From Bugulina stolonifera (taxonomy: Eukaryota > Bryozoa > Gymnolaemata > Cheilostomatida > Bugulidae), in contig OW285192.1 in NCBI GenBank assembly GCA_935421135.1, positions 1,779,501-1,843,500 on the forward strand: 64,000 nt of DNA, given 5' to 3'. Shown here piece after piece: positions 53,001 to 58,559 of this stretch. Every line of letters begins with the position of its first letter. The stretch's first letter is position 1. The notes under the pieces were generated by a model, which made no database searches, was not told the origin of the DNA, and saw only the letters and a program-made list of their open reading frames with translations. The position numbers were made by a program, and so were the translations under genes.

Positions 53001-54859
53001 CTGACACCAATCAACCGACTGACAAACCGACCGGCAAACTGACCATCACAGTTATGTTTTGAAATGCATTTGAGAAAAAGTCCACGATTGGACTTGAGTC
53101 GTGATTTTTGTAAAAAGTATTCATGATAAAATATTATATCTACATAGTAGTACAACTATAAATCTGATAGTACATAATAATATGTAGCTATGCGACAGAG
53201 TTGTAAAGTCAACCAATTCTCATAACATACGAAATGGCTGACTCAACGACTCCATTGCTTAGTTACAGAGTGAGCGTTTTCCCAGTACAAACTTGTATGA
53301 CACATGAAACAAAGCTAGCACATAGGCCTACACTTTTAATTTCAGCTGCTGATGATTAGAAAGTTCAATAACCACATACTTGAACCTCCTATTGTATTGC
53401 AGCCATATAACACTACACAGTATTCTATGTTCAGTGGTGTTTCATTTTTCCTAGGACGATGGAAGAAACCTACATGTGAGTGCTGACCAACAATCCGCTA
53501 CTGAAGATATCTCAGGGAGTGTGTCAGATACTACTCCGGTTGAAATCAAGTCAACACTCGAGTCAACAGGGAATAAGGTGAGCCCTTAGCCACACCTCAG
53601 CTTGATAACATAATATATTGTAATGGATATTAAATGCATATTGACTGAATTCTGATAAAATGAAACAAATGTTTACAATAGCTGGTATCTTTGCTGACGA
53701 CTTCAGAACTTTCTTTGATTTTAGAGATGTGATCTTCCTATTACTACATACACTGTACATATACAGGTATTTCTGTTTAGGTTTTATTCCCTTCGAAAGT
53801 ATTGCACATTGTAACATTGTACGTTGCACATTGTACATCGTACAAACTAAATACACGTCAGCATTAGTGGGATGCGCTATTATCTACACGTAAATGTAAT
53901 GTATGTTCATGAGCAACTTACATGTATATGTAGATGTACAAGTTACAAATGAAATCAAGGAGTAAGAGGAAGTTCCACGCTCAAATAATAAATCACATGC
54001 ATAATTGAAAAAGAGTAGTGCTAGATGCATTTTTATTTAATATTTCGTTAGCGGTACTCATTTCATCATTTTAATTTCATGTGATGATGATGATCTAACT
54101 GTTAAAGCTATAAATGTGTTTAGGAAGAAAATATGCAAAGTGCATTTCGCACTGAATTTTATTACTAAACTATCAGCCCAGCACGGCGTATCTTCAAACT
54201 TCCATAGACACACGCTGTAAACATGAAAAATAGTGGCATAAAGGTATTATGCTTATAACATATACACATAGATCTTGACCATGATACAATTTACATGTGT
54301 TTTTACATTATTTCTTGGGGTATTCAGATCAATACTGTACCTGCGCAACATGTACATATAAATGTTGGTAAATTGGAAAACTGGCACTGAGGTATGACTA
54401 GAGAAAATTGTCATTGTGATGCCTTCTCTTGTGCTGACAGTCTATAACAAACATCACTCTTGTTTCTAGACAATTGCTAAAAGACAAAGTAGATCCAAGA
54501 CAAGGTGGAGCAAGCCTACGGGTAACCCTATACAGATATCTGCTTGGACAAGGCACCTGAAGAAAGCAGATCAATCACCTCTCAAACATGTTAAGGACAA
54601 TTCAAAAACTCAGAGAGATGATGCAAAGCACCGCATACAGAAAAATTTCCCTGAAGAAAGTGCCAGTGTCTCTGAGCAGCTGAAAGAGAATGACTTGCCT
54701 GGAGAGCTCAGAGAAAATGGCAATAACTCAGTAAAATCTGTTAACAGAGAACAAATTATCCTAGAGTCAAAGTCAAGAAAATCAAAAACAAATTTGTCTA
54801 AACAGTCAGCAAAACAGAAGTTTATAAATGGAGTGAGAAAGATAAAAAATCTAGGATGA
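14027..54859 (+). CDS. Receptor-family gene B: large multidomain type I membrane protein (29 exons)
   Basis: Hand-built model. Exons: 14027-14079, 15496-15710, 16369-16650, 19182-19385, 19691-19852, 19983-20080, 21489-21694, 22434-22641, 23793-23886, 24052-24201, 24459-24754, 26086-26215, 28109-28339, 29260-29436, 35445-35567, 36365-36525, 37614-37752, 38848-39048, 43719-43885, 44973-45111, 45552-45752, 49277-49501, 49789-49866, 50054-50245, 51010-51225, 51405-51516, 52349-52463, 53455-53577, 54470-54859. All junctions are GT-AG and the sum is 5,088 nt (1,695 codons plus TGA) in one frame. Predicted order: signal peptide, conserved N-terminal domain, F5/8C-like domain, propeller-like region, Ig/FN3/'PIYC' modules, EGFs, Cys-rich modules, one TM helix, cytoplasmic tail. 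No named orthologue recognised; adhesion or recognition is inferred. Weak donors (exons 6, 7, 25) are the uncertain junctions. Confidence 0.8.
14302..14972. mobile_element. Mariner-like transposon debris in intron 1 of gene B
   Basis: Two inverted pieces of a mariner-superfamily transposase C-terminus. The minus-strand piece (14302-14529) reads LKLFLWGYVKDITHTTKV. The plus-strand piece (about 14600-14840) reads LDLFLWG then decays with stops. FLWGYVKD is a signature of DDE transposases of this group. The plus piece ends in a TIR-like CCAGAACTTAATGGACACCCTG (14951-14972), matching the usual CAGGGTGTCC-type mariner end. Both pieces are dead. Confidence 0.65.
15496..15710 (+). CDS. Gene B exon 2: conserved N-terminal domain
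   Basis: Acceptor CTTCCACAG (an alternative nine bases downstream keeps the frame) and donor GTGAGT, ending in phase 1. About 70 residues after the signal peptide. The core DMMVLDSNPNISIYVIENS and SYDYWFK is nearly identical in genes A and C. Sequons NIS, NST and NRT suggest glycosylation. The fold is not recognised. It is the best-conserved part of the family. Confidence 0.78.
16369..19385 (+). CDS. Gene B exons 3-4: F5/8C-like galactose-binding domain
   Basis: Exons 16369-16650 (acceptor TTTTGTAG, donor GTGAGT) and 19182-19385 (acceptor GTAAAG, donor GTGAGT), both phase 1 to phase 1, residues about 90-251. VWFSIMLKHLYTVYSVKLV and the end VHIRH...ISNLEIQG follow the discoidin/fucolectin pattern. 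The family binds carbohydrates or phosphatidylserine on cell surfaces; the ligand here is unknown. This is the most diverged part relative to gene A. The 2.5-kb intron between them carries a decayed gypsy element and a microsatellite. Confidence 0.6.
17130..18390 (-). pseudogene. Decayed Ty3/gypsy element in intron 3 of gene B
   Basis: On the minus strand 18198-18383 encodes an integrase zinc-binding segment (HLGHFGLQRMKQLA, then CRSCAENQ: H-x3-H and C-x2-C). Downstream (about 18050-18195) come HP-IIPKRPWSRL and LVVTDAYTK, the start of the integrase core, with stops. Further along, TATATAAAGCAG (about 17310-17322) and GCAATAAAG (about 17270-17278) mark an LTR-like promoter and poly(A) region that fits a 3' LTR. 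Boundaries are not defined. Confidence 0.7.
17930..18025. repeat. ATAGTATAGTACATAGT-type simple repeat
   Basis: Irregular array of CATAGTATAGTA/GTACATAGTA words in intron 3 of gene B, inside or next to the gypsy relic. Confidence 0.85.
19691..23886 (+). CDS. Gene B exons 5-9: beta-propeller-like region
   Basis: Exons 19691-19852, 19983-20080, 21489-21694, 22434-22641 and 23793-23886, residues about 252-507. Repeated blade-like stretches are TLYFMDRDSLKK (exon 6), VVTVVDRLFLLQS (exon 7), FVVADTENHSLRII (exon 8) and VVYTLGTRLFVIDS (exon 9). The exon 8 run is close to the NHL consensus (VADTxNHRI). Exon 5 is nearly identical to its counterpart in gene A for 41 or so residues. The region probably forms an extracellular protein-binding propeller; the blade count is uncertain. 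Donors of exon 6 (GTATTT) and exon 7 (GTTAGA) are weak but fit all phases. Confidence 0.62.
20395..22925 (+). repeat. Three copies of a short interspersed repeat in introns 6 and 8
   Basis: About 90-bp related sequences at about 20395-20490, 20618-20710 and 22830-22925. Shared words are AAATCATCACTGGGTGACAA, CGGTGG, GCAGCTAAGTC and AAGGATGA, followed by a purine-rich tail. No coding capacity or tRNA-type boxes seen. Confidence 0.55.
23640..23745. repeat. Tandem duplication of about 50 bp
   Basis: CAGTGAATG(T/C)TGTCTCACTGGTCACTGGTCACTATGACCA occurs twice in a row, with part of a third copy. Located in intron 8 of gene B. Confidence 0.85.
24052..24201 (+). CDS. Gene B exon 10: extracellular linker/partial domain
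   Basis: Phase 1 to phase 1 exon with acceptor CTATTTCAG and donor GTATAT, residues about 508-557. The peptide includes KIKYTDSYISWTAIDNC and three further Cys. The ISWTA pattern resembles the first strands of a fibronectin III domain, but the rest does not continue as one. No firm assignment. Confidence 0.6.
24459..26215 (+). CDS. Gene B exons 11-12: Ig-like domain 1
   Basis: Exons 24459-24754 and 26086-26215, joined in phase 0. VRDGEKYDITCELITPHP matches the VTAGTSVSINCSIVTPHP motif of the later Ig-like repeats, and exon 12 (LNIDCHTGSSISEVRTTE) provides the partner Cys. The exon 11 segment before it is Cys-rich (CTPQPKQPLCP). The phase-0 intron inside the domain recurs in both later Ig-like modules. 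Intron 11 (24755-26085) holds a SINE. Confidence 0.65.
25500..25836 (-). mobile_element. tRNA-derived SINE in intron 11 of gene B
   Basis: On the minus strand the head has an A-box-like TAGCACAGTAGTTGG (plus 25808-25822) and a B-box-like GAGTTCAAACCCC (plus 25764-25776). A GC-richer body follows to about 25500. The spacing fits a pol III promoter of a tRNA-type SINE. It is antisense to the host gene. Confidence 0.7.
26455..27160 (+). pseudogene. LINE fragment (RT C-terminus) in intron 12 of gene B
   Basis: Starts with a degraded RT motif C (MLFAGDILLCGKTREYA). The frame 26588-27148 then runs for 186 codons: KVESFRHLGCLP, KEVKKKVQARWNTWKQISGV, LETAEMGMVCFALGVS and KYVFGHVLRKE. These are standard LINE C-terminal landmarks. 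The endonuclease and most of the RT are missing, so it is a 5'-truncated dead copy. A related piece lies on the minus strand at 46837-47060. Confidence 0.82.
28109..28339 (+). CDS. Gene B exon 13: 'PIYC' module 1
   Basis: Phase 1 to phase 1 exon (acceptor TGCTGCAG, donor GTAAGA), residues about 700-776. It begins EPIPIYCGANW, has VVLLHVKVYKQ in the middle and ends NNYLGTC. It is the diverged first member of a repeated single-exon module; the others are exons 18 and 21 (PIYCEWRW). Each follows an Ig-like exon pair. The two conserved Cys near the ends suggest a disulphide-closed domain. Fold not recognised. Confidence 0.68.
28560..28760. other. GC-richer unassigned insert in intron 13
   Basis: A block of more balanced composition (GATCGGGTGGCGGGTTTTCG and GTAGCCGGTCGCTTGCATCG) stands out in AT-rich intron DNA. 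It is probably a transposon fragment. No motif or boundary allowed an assignment. Confidence 0.3.
29260..35567 (+). CDS. Gene B exons 14-15: FN3-like domain, intron split by LTR retrotransposon
   Basis: Exons 29260-29436 (acceptor CACCTACAG, donor GTAAGA) and 35445-35567 (acceptor TATTGCAG, donor GTATGG), phase 1, residues about 777-876. STASWEVKGRCFTNYTMTIC followed by YIRLKLTNVSLDGKMIESRE resembles the strand order of a fibronectin III domain, but assignment is tentative. Intron 14 is 6 kb because it contains the complete LTR element 29814-34988 and an older LTR fragment. The splice sites are intact, so the insertion may be tolerated. Confidence 0.62.
29814..30237 (-). repeat. 3' LTR of the 29.8-35.0 kb element
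   Basis: 424 bp. The U3 end (plus 30118-30237) is a tandem pair of about 58-bp units, each with the hairpin GCAGCTT-TCT-AAGCTGC. A third related hairpin, GCAGCT-CCA-AGCTGC, lies near 29912-29926. Preceded on the coding strand by the polypurine tract. Confidence 0.95.
30290..33574 (-). CDS. Retrotransposon pol: protease-RT-RNase H-integrase
   Basis: 1,094-residue ORF without stops. Aspartic protease DTG at residues 57-59. RT with YRELN (281-285), motif A VVDLKSAY (D318) and motif C YIDDI (382-386). RNase H acidic residues D531 (TDAS), E568 (ELEA), D591 (IDS) and D650. Integrase zinc finger H690/H694...C723/C726 and core D756, D810, E846 (35 residues between the last two), then a basic C-terminal region with GDEVWIKP. 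All catalytic residues expected are present. The ATG overlaps the gag stop as ATGA (33571-33574), unusual for LTR elements, where pol is more often reached by frameshift or fusion. It copies element RNA into DNA and inserts it. Confidence 0.95.
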   Translation of the reverse strand: MSWAHCEQPLGRELFSGACVPRGRLDLSGAAGVSLTSGRMPVVQAVLNDRCFLCLVDTGSERTLVSPRVVVGQGLKAGRPLLTADGSASHVEGTCRIIIGLHGHCFRVSAPVLGELGNLGVDCLLGGDAIDHMGGVSVRRGPDSRYSVVWGKPSPTGCCGMSRRRADPGLACGAAQVGRRGPGGVVESLRVEDPEFVANFEKGRWTVSWRWSGESPSRLQTRVSEYKCTQTPLMRERYCAELESWISKGWLQPWDGPVEGMIPLLVVFQPTKDKVRPVMDYRELNTYVACHTGDDKVAVCGEKIRKWRQLSGNLKVVDLKSAYLQIHVSEDLWKYQVVKHKGVHYALTRLGFGLSCAPRIMTSILGKVLSLDERIHRATDHYIDDIVVQESVVGAEEVRKHLAKYGLETKEPEGLDGGRLLGVALKRDSRGELQMARATALSEISIDPSGLTKRGLFSLCGRLVGHYPVAGWLRLHCSFLKQLGCGGSWDAPVGETASNLAVEFLARARREDPVRGRWHVDPGGPVTVWTDASSIGIGVALEVNGDVVEDASWLRKASDHSHINVAELEAVARGINLAIAWGFRTFTLAIDSLTVVNWMGNTVDARNRVRTKSAAKMLIKRRLGVIRDTITEFGLDISVRFVPTAENKADIMSRVSKQWLGRHAVSSTETQVTAALSTGESVEDAVWAAHLPHHLGVDRTLYLARQIRNNLSREQVKRELAGCEACQRVGPAMRSENLVPTGSLSVEGSWHRVAIDVTHYGGRLFLSMVDCGPSRFAIWRRLQTESAENIVAQLRSVVIERGPCDEFLMDNSMAFRSAAVEEFADEWEISLRFRAAYAPGGNGIVERNHRTIKRIAERGEITPEEATFWYNVAPRKDVEESTVPSNVLFRYPWRVPFDVNITEVDAVGNGDFAIGDEVWIKPSPPSCTKQWALGEVTGVVSKQTICVNGVPRHIRVVRKRRHGRDRSAVPRVARHDPGDRASQVNDGPLMMDPLAGFLGGLSAEPLGERVEMRQLNEGAGLARPDAGGAQHADRADRPQPAADAGQPPGGAWQPVEQPEVGAGGPEAPADVPPVRNGRPQRTRRRPAYLDDYVC
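33571..34538 (-). pseudogene. Retrotransposon gag, interrupted by one frame change
   Basis: Two overlapping frames. The first starts at ATG 34538, only 27 nt after the 5' LTR, and stops at 34206-34208 after LAEYERLCMLERIAP. The second is in the -1 frame from about 34221, continues with WGVVKAALIAEYAMP and a capsid-like region, and stops at 33571-33573. Together they give about 320 residues, a usual gag size. Zinc knuckles: a variant C-x2-C-x3-H-x4-C (CYCCGGAH...) and a canonical CFNCGNTEHFVRDC. No slippery heptamer is evident at the break, so mutation or a base-calling error is likelier than programmed frameshift. Confidence 0.85.
34566..34988 (-). repeat. 5' LTR of the 29.8-35.0 kb element
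   Basis: 423 bp, TG...CA ends, flanked on the right by CTAAC. The sequence just inside it (plus 34545-34565, coding strand AGCTATTTCGGCTATTAGGC) lacks the TGG expected of a tRNA primer-binding site. Confidence 0.95.
35050..35141 (-). mobile_element. Old LTR fragment related to the gag-only element
   Basis: CTAATCCTATTGGCT...CTTATCTCAGG...CCAATAAGC, ending TTGATCTCTAGATCATAATC then CCACA, matches the end of the 201-bp LTRs at 61515 and 63474 with several changes. It lies just right of the larger retrotransposon, in intron 14 of gene B. Confidence 0.75.
36006..36288. repeat. 14-bp minisatellite with 17-bp variants
   Basis: About 19 copies of CCGTAGACCGATAA, some with an inserted GGA (CCGATAGGAACCGTAGA). 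Intron 15 of gene B, ending about 75 bp before exon 16. Confidence 0.95.
36365..39048 (+). CDS. Gene B exons 16-18: Ig-like + 'PIYC' module 2
   Basis: Exons 36365-36525, 37614-37752 (joined in phase 0; together an Ig-like domain) and 38848-39048. Exon 16 has VRVTAGTSVSINCSIVTPHP. Exon 17 begins IYIGCWERG and has the second Cys, then ADPVTNKITYTH. Exon 18 begins GYLPIYCEWRWIP and ends FTEKCI. The same three-exon unit is repeated as exons 19-21. Residues about 877-1043. Several N-x-S/T sequons support an extracellular location. Confidence 0.72.
37786..38075. repeat. 11-bp minisatellite beside the exon 17 donor
   Basis: About 25 copies of GGTGCGTGTGT with edge variants (GGTGAATGTGT, GGTGCATGTGT). 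Starts about 30 bp after exon 17 of gene B. It stays open in several frames on both strands, which gives long but meaningless ORFs. Confidence 0.96.
39715..41400 (-). pseudogene. Decayed relative of the gag-only LTR element in intron 18 of gene B
   Basis: 39715-40535 aligns along its length with the gag at 62180-63118. Shared plus-strand words include ATCTTTTCTTTCAGGTGTACT, CACTGGCTCTGTG, GACTCC...GACCTCA and GTACTTTAGC. Many stops and indels destroy the frame. A primer-site-like CACCTGTGGTACCATG (about 40866-40881) and LTR remnants (GATGATAAGAATTGAAGT near 41280, ATCCTATTCGCCAAC near 41338, ACATACCATTGAT near 41385) lie to the right, as in the intact element. A stretch of about 340 bp interrupts its LTR. 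Confidence 0.75.
41965..42085. repeat. 27-bp tandem repeat
   Basis: About three full copies of GTGTAGTGCATATTGAGTAG-TACATGG plus partial GTACATGGCGTGT units. Intron 18 of gene B. Confidence 0.85.
42188..42400 (+). mobile_element. tRNA-derived SINE in intron 18 of gene B
   Basis: A-box-like TGGCTCAGTGGGTTGA (42192-42207) and a weaker B-box-like GGGTTTGGTATT (42244-42255) about 37 nt on. The 3' part carries repeated CCTGTGTAACTACTG words. Same strand as the host gene. Confidence 0.6.
42401..42560. repeat. Short foldback sequence
   Basis: TGCTGGCAAGGGTAGGATAT...GAGT is inverted as ACTC-AATATCCTACTCTTGCCAGCA. GCCAGTTTTGCTCTCAGTTTGC is inverted as GCAAACTGAGAGCAAAACTGGC. The two blocks overlap on the right arm but are separate on the left, so the RNA could fold in two ways. 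Confidence 0.75.
42660..43114. repeat. TG-rich satellite and (TTTG)n microsatellite
   Basis: 42660-43050 is degenerate GTGTAGTGTGTAGTG-type DNA. 43052-43114 is about 15 copies of TTTG with one TTGC interruption. Intron 18 of gene B. Confidence 0.92.
43355..43440. repeat. 12-bp tandem repeat
   Basis: About seven copies of CAGGTGTCTAAC with small changes, in intron 18 of gene B. Confidence 0.9.
43719..45752 (+). CDS. Gene B exons 19-21: Ig-like + 'PIYC' module 3 (duplicate of exons 16-18)
   Basis: Exons 43719-43885, 44973-45111 and 45552-45752 (167, 139 and 201 nt; module 2 has 161, 139 and 201) with the same phases 0, 1, 1. Exon 21 differs from exon 18 at about a dozen of 201 bases, most of them amino-acid changes. 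Exon 19 has TSVSVNCSIVTHYP, exon 20 VYIGCKERR and ADPVTNKVTYTH, exon 21 PIYCEWRWIP and YTEQCL. The last Cys starts the first EGF domain, completed by exon 22. Residues about 1044-1212. Confidence 0.74.
46700..46836 (-). mobile_element. tRNA-derived SINE in intron 21 of gene B
   Basis: Minus-strand A box TGGCCTAGTGGTAAGG (plus 46809-46824) and a perfect B box GGTTCGATTCC (plus 46771-46781), with a CTGTCGTGGCC head. It abuts the LINE fragment at 46837. It is not treated as a tRNA gene because no acceptor stem pairs. Confidence 0.75.
46837..47060 (-). pseudogene. LINE RT C-terminal fragment
   Basis: The frame 47029 to 46837 reads VRLRVSRMDK-like text (VVLRVSRMDKIRDERKRES), then REGRLRWFGHVLRKEGNYLG. 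It is related to the copy at 26588-27148 and is cut on the 3' side by the SINE ending at 46836. Confidence 0.8.
47062..47295 (+). mobile_element. tRNA-derived SINE next to a solo LTR
   Basis: A box TGGTCTAAGGGTTAAG (47066-47081) and B box GGGTTCGATAC (47108-47118), then a GC-richer body with GTAGCAGTGCTTCACGCTGG. Its right end merges with the LTR target site at 47297. Confidence 0.7.
47301..48289 (-). mobile_element. Solo LTR in intron 21 of gene B
   Basis: 989 bp with TG...CA ends (coding strand TGTAGTGAAACAG ... ACATTACA) and a 4-bp target duplication ATAC (47297-47300 and 48290-48293). It aligns with the LTR at 59376-60355: GTGAAACAGC, GCCGACGTCG, CCCGATACCTTATCG, GTTGTTGATTGCG, AATAAAGCAACAT and GTCGACCCTGGA are shared. 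A 21-bp unit (GATAAGGTATCGGGCTGCTAC) is repeated about four times just upstream of the TATA region. Confidence 0.88.
48290..49276 (+). other. Rest of intron 21 of gene B
   Basis: About 1 kb of AT-rich DNA with no recognised exon, repeat array or element. Ends in the TTTTTCAG acceptor of exon 22. Confidence 0.5.
49277..49501 (+). CDS. Gene B exon 22: two EGF-like domains
   Basis: Acceptor TTTTTCAG, donor GTAGGT, phase 1. The first EGF takes its first Cys from exon 21, then ACKHGGTC...SCDCTNAVGYTGDRC gives six. The second, LCGDGRLQCLHGGTC...SCVCPSGYTGATC, has all six. The GYTG turn is typical. Residues about 1213-1287. Confidence 0.88.
49789..51225 (+). CDS. Gene B exons 23-25: EGF-like start and Cys-rich (EB-like) modules
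   Basis: Exons 49789-49866 (DECNPSPC...NGYACV, a truncated calcium-binding-EGF-like start), 50054-50245 and 51010-51225, all phase 1. Exons 24 and 25 each hold six Cys; the exon 24 pattern VCHPLGFCYCPDGT resembles EB modules, exon 25 has GSCRCFDESR. The exon 25 end is uncertain: the GTAGGT donor after 51225 is preferred, but a GTTTCG donor 50 bp earlier also keeps the frame. Membrane-proximal stalk, residues about 1288-1449. Confidence 0.72.
51405..51516 (+). CDS. Gene B exon 26: transmembrane helix
   Basis: Acceptor TTGTTACAG, donor GTAAGC, phase 2 end. LIPWWGWLMAALATTIIVSL then FYGVF is one hydrophobic helix, followed by a basic stop-transfer KSYR. This makes the protein a single-pass type I membrane protein with about 1,450 residues outside. 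Confidence 0.85.
52349..54859 (+). CDS. Gene B exons 27-29: cytoplasmic tail and stop
   Basis: Exons 52349-52463, 53455-53577 and 54470-54859, phases 0 and 0, TGA at 54857-54859. About 210 residues rich in Ser, Lys, Glu and Gln (for example SRKSKTNLSKQSAKQ), probably disordered. No kinase, death, TIR or PDZ-ligand motif is seen. After the KSYR at the membrane there is no tyrosine, which rules out ITAM/ITIM signalling. No AATAAA was seen in the next 230 bp. Confidence 0.75.
52970..53045. repeat. GACT-rich simple repeat
   Basis: ACTGACTGACTGACTAGCTGAC and related words, intron 27 of gene B. Confidence 0.75.
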
Positions 54860-54875
54860 AAGATAACATGTCATG

Positions 54876-54902
54876 TTGGTTTGAATTAATAATTCAAACC
54901 AA
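54876..54902 (+). other. Perfect 13-bp inverted repeat in the 3' UTR of gene B
   Basis: TTGGTTTGAATTA, one A, TAATTCAAACCAA, starting 16 nt after the stop codon. In RNA it would fold as a 13-bp stem, though a 1-nt loop must open by a few pairs. Confidence 0.8.
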
Positions 54903-57900
54903 AATGTTGCTACTTACTATGTGAAAGCAAGAAAACAGGTCAATACCTTCATAAACTGCAGCTGGGTTTTGAAGAAAGTTTTTGCTTATTCTTGCTTGTT
55001 TGGACGTTAACCGAAGAAGATATTCAGGTAGTGGGCGAAAAATTTAAATAAGATGCAAAAATGTGATATGTAGTTAAATATATTCTTTTCCGACAAAAGT
55101 GAACTCCAAATGTACACATACAGTATTTCAATAATATGTTACTGCTGTAATGTTTTAACTTGCTGTCTATATGGTGATGGAATCAAAGCCTGGATCACCA
55201 AGGGTAGTTACGTGGATAGGGGCACGCACTCTGTACTTGAACTTATGCCTCACCTACATGTACATGTACATGTGCATGCATCTTGGCAGATGGGTAGCAA
55301 AGGAAAGATGGGTTCTTCAATGATGAGCGCAATATTGTGCCGTAGCACTGCAAGGTCAGTTCTAGGGCTCCAACACTATCCTAATCATGTAAAGTATGAT
55401 ATTTAATGCTACCCCCGACTTTCAAATCTTTAAACTATACATAATGTTTTAGGGGCGTCTGTTTCCCTGTTATTTCTAAAGAATTGGTCTAAAGCAGCAG
55501 TCTAAACCATGGTAGTCCAGTAGTTGTGTAATATTAACTCTAAAAAAACAGATTGTACAGCAAATTTATTGAAATATTCACTTCAGAGCGACAATGTCCA
55601 TGTCCGTGTCTATGTCTATGTCTATACGCATTACTTATGTGGGTTTCTGTGGGTTTATTTTAGCATGTAGTATTTGTAAGTTATTTCTATGTGCTCACCT
55701 TATAACGATCTCTTAATTTCTGTGTTACTCCTTTCACTCCGTGCTCTTGAATGATTCTGCTTGTCCCGCTTTATCTCTTTCGTTTCGCTTCCTGTCTTTA
55801 GCCTATCGCTGCTCCTCAGTATTATTCCTTGTAATGTGTACCCAATCCTACACATATATCATCATACGTGGATTTTTCTTCTTTCCTTGACTTTTCCTAC
55901 TTGAAGTAGGGTAACTATTTCTGGTCATGGCTTTCCAACATAGACAGTGAAATGCTTCCAGCTCTTCCAGTCACATTCTGGTCTTCTCCTTATTTCTACT
56001 ACCATACCTATATCTCTCCTTGTTACACGATCTTTCTTTCATCTTGGAATTATGACTTGTACAACTAAGCCAATTCTCATGGATCTTTCAATGTTAGAAT
56101 TCAGACTATATTATGTAATGACAGTTCTGCAGAACGGATCCTAGGCAACACTGCTATGGCAGCGGCCCAAGGCTAGAAACTCTACCCAGGGTGTACAGAG
56201 AGTTCCAACACCAATCTGGTTAGTGGGGTTATACCCTCTACCTAATGAGTATTTGAAATGGATTTATGTGTCTCCTCATTGCAACTGATATTATGGATGC
56301 TGGCACATTGCCAATGTCTAGCATAGTGTGCTGATACTGGATAGGACTGGTTTACAGAGATAAACAGTTCCACTCAAACAAGCTCGCCTGCTCCAGTCTT
56401 CACAATATTTTTACTGTTATTAGGTTCATCAATAATAATTGTGACTTTATTATTAAATTGTTGAATTTTTAGCTGCCATATACCAGTCAGTAAGTGAATT
56501 CGAATGCAGAGTAAGAGTGATTGTGAGTTGTTCATCTATTCTATTCTACTGTGTGATTCTCACACAGTCTTCATCATTTTTAGCTTTCTCTAAATATTCT
56601 AACTGAAGTACCTCTAATTCTGTGATAGATTCTTCCAACATCTACTCATTCCTACTGTAATGGAAACATAGGTCTCAGTCTCAACATGTGTTGAATAACC
56701 TGCAAAAGTAGTGTAGCCAGTGCTATTGTAGGCCTAAACTATGCAAATTTAGTTTAAAGAACTACTGTTGCGCTATGCACTCTAGACTCTTTTGGTAGTT
56801 CTAAGTGAATGCCACAGATGGTTGCCAATGGTTGCCATGGCCGCCTTTACTACTCGTATATGATTGCACTGGGTATAGTATGTACTGGGTATTATAGTAT
56901 GTAATATACATGGACATTGCGAGGAGACTACCACCTTTAGATACATGTACCATGGAACTCTGATAGACAAGAATGAAGGATGTGGTATAGAGGTAGCAAA
57001 GAGGATTGGGTGGCATGGGACAAGTGGCACGACCTATCTGGGGTGATGTTCGGCAAGAATAAACCTACTAAATTATAGGTCCTCCTATATTTGACGTCAA
57101 TTAAGCTAACACTCACCTACAGAAATGAAACCTGGCCAGTCATTTAGAGGATCGAGAAAAGAATGTGAAAATTATTGCTGTTCAAGCAGAGGCATATTGA
57201 ATATCGAAAATTTCCCTAAATAAGCCTCCCTGTGGAGGCTTGTTTGCAACAAAAAAACGTCCCTGCGAAAGGGTTAAACTGGACCAGCATTACATGAGCG
57301 CTTTCCCAATGTTTGAAAATAAAAGCGCTTATACGACAATTTTCAGTTTCTAGATGCTAAAAGTTATGTGCAGAGAGATAATAAAATAGGTGAAAATAAA
57401 CCACATGGTTGAGATTTGAGAAGTATTTACATGTAGACAATCACTACAGGGCTATTATGTTGGTAATTATGGGGACATTATTGTTGAAGGACTAGAAGCA
57501 CCTGGGAAGAAAAATGTTCTACAGGACATCATAATGAAGTTTAATTTTATAAAGAATCTAAGCCTCAAAGTAATTGAGTTGAGCTTCTGAAGACACCCAA
57601 AAAATGATTAAGTGTTGCAGACGCAGCAGACCTCATTAGCAAGAAAGAATAATCAGGATTGAGTGAACTGGGTGTAGATATTTTCTATTGAGTTAGATCT
57701 ACAGAAATCTTTGTTTCAAACTCATAAAATCGGTGTAATGGGACGGTACTGTCTGTCACACATACCAATATAGTCCGTATTTTTCTTCTACATTGATTGC
57801 ACAAATTTACAAGCTCATGCATTGTTTTTCCAAACATTATCTGCTGATATAACTGCAATATTGTCTGAAAAAACACTAATTCGTCAGTCTTAGCAGAAAG

Positions 57901-58559
57901 GAGTAGTATGGTAGTCTTGAACACGTCCTCTTCACTCACCAAAGTTAGTGAAAATAAGTTTGTTGTTATCCAAGCCTTCTCAGCTTTCAACCAGAAATGA
58001 CCTACTATGGTTAGCCACTTGGTACTAAACAGTATATATAGTCTCTCCCGAGATACGCAGAATAGTCGCAATGACTACATAACACTAAACTCAGCCATGT
58101 AATGAAAAATTGCTATTCAACAGTACAGGAAGAGGGCTGAGTAGAAGAGAAGGATTGCACAGAGCTCAAAGAGGAAGAAAGGATAGAGTCCACCAGAGAG
58201 CAAATAATTATGTTTCTGCAAAACAAGAGGGGGCTAACAAGAGTTGTGGAACCACGGGGTATGTTCCAGAGCTGGAAGAATCACCATGACTAGGAAGAGG
58301 GGACCCTAAAACTTTCTTTAGTATACATCTAATAATAAACAGCCACATTATTAAATTCAGAATAAACATTGGAGTTGCTATCTCCGTTATTCATCAAACA
58401 ACAGTTGAAACTTAAAACTACCAATACTTAAGCATAGCGCTGCAAAACTAACAGATGGGAGATGAAGAGAGTTAAATTATATAGAAACAGTCGGGACAGC
58501 ACTAGAAAATAAATACGCTAAAACCAAAATATACTGTACATAGTCAAACAAGCCCAACA

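Noticed and set aside
55110..55406. 98-codon plus-strand ORF after gene B
   Set aside because: Runs through TACATGTACATGT repeats and has no domain; likely chance.
57685..58071. 128-codon minus-strand ORF
   Set aside because: Begins at a TTG, no recognisable domain, no matching splice pattern or repeat; may be chance or very old debris.
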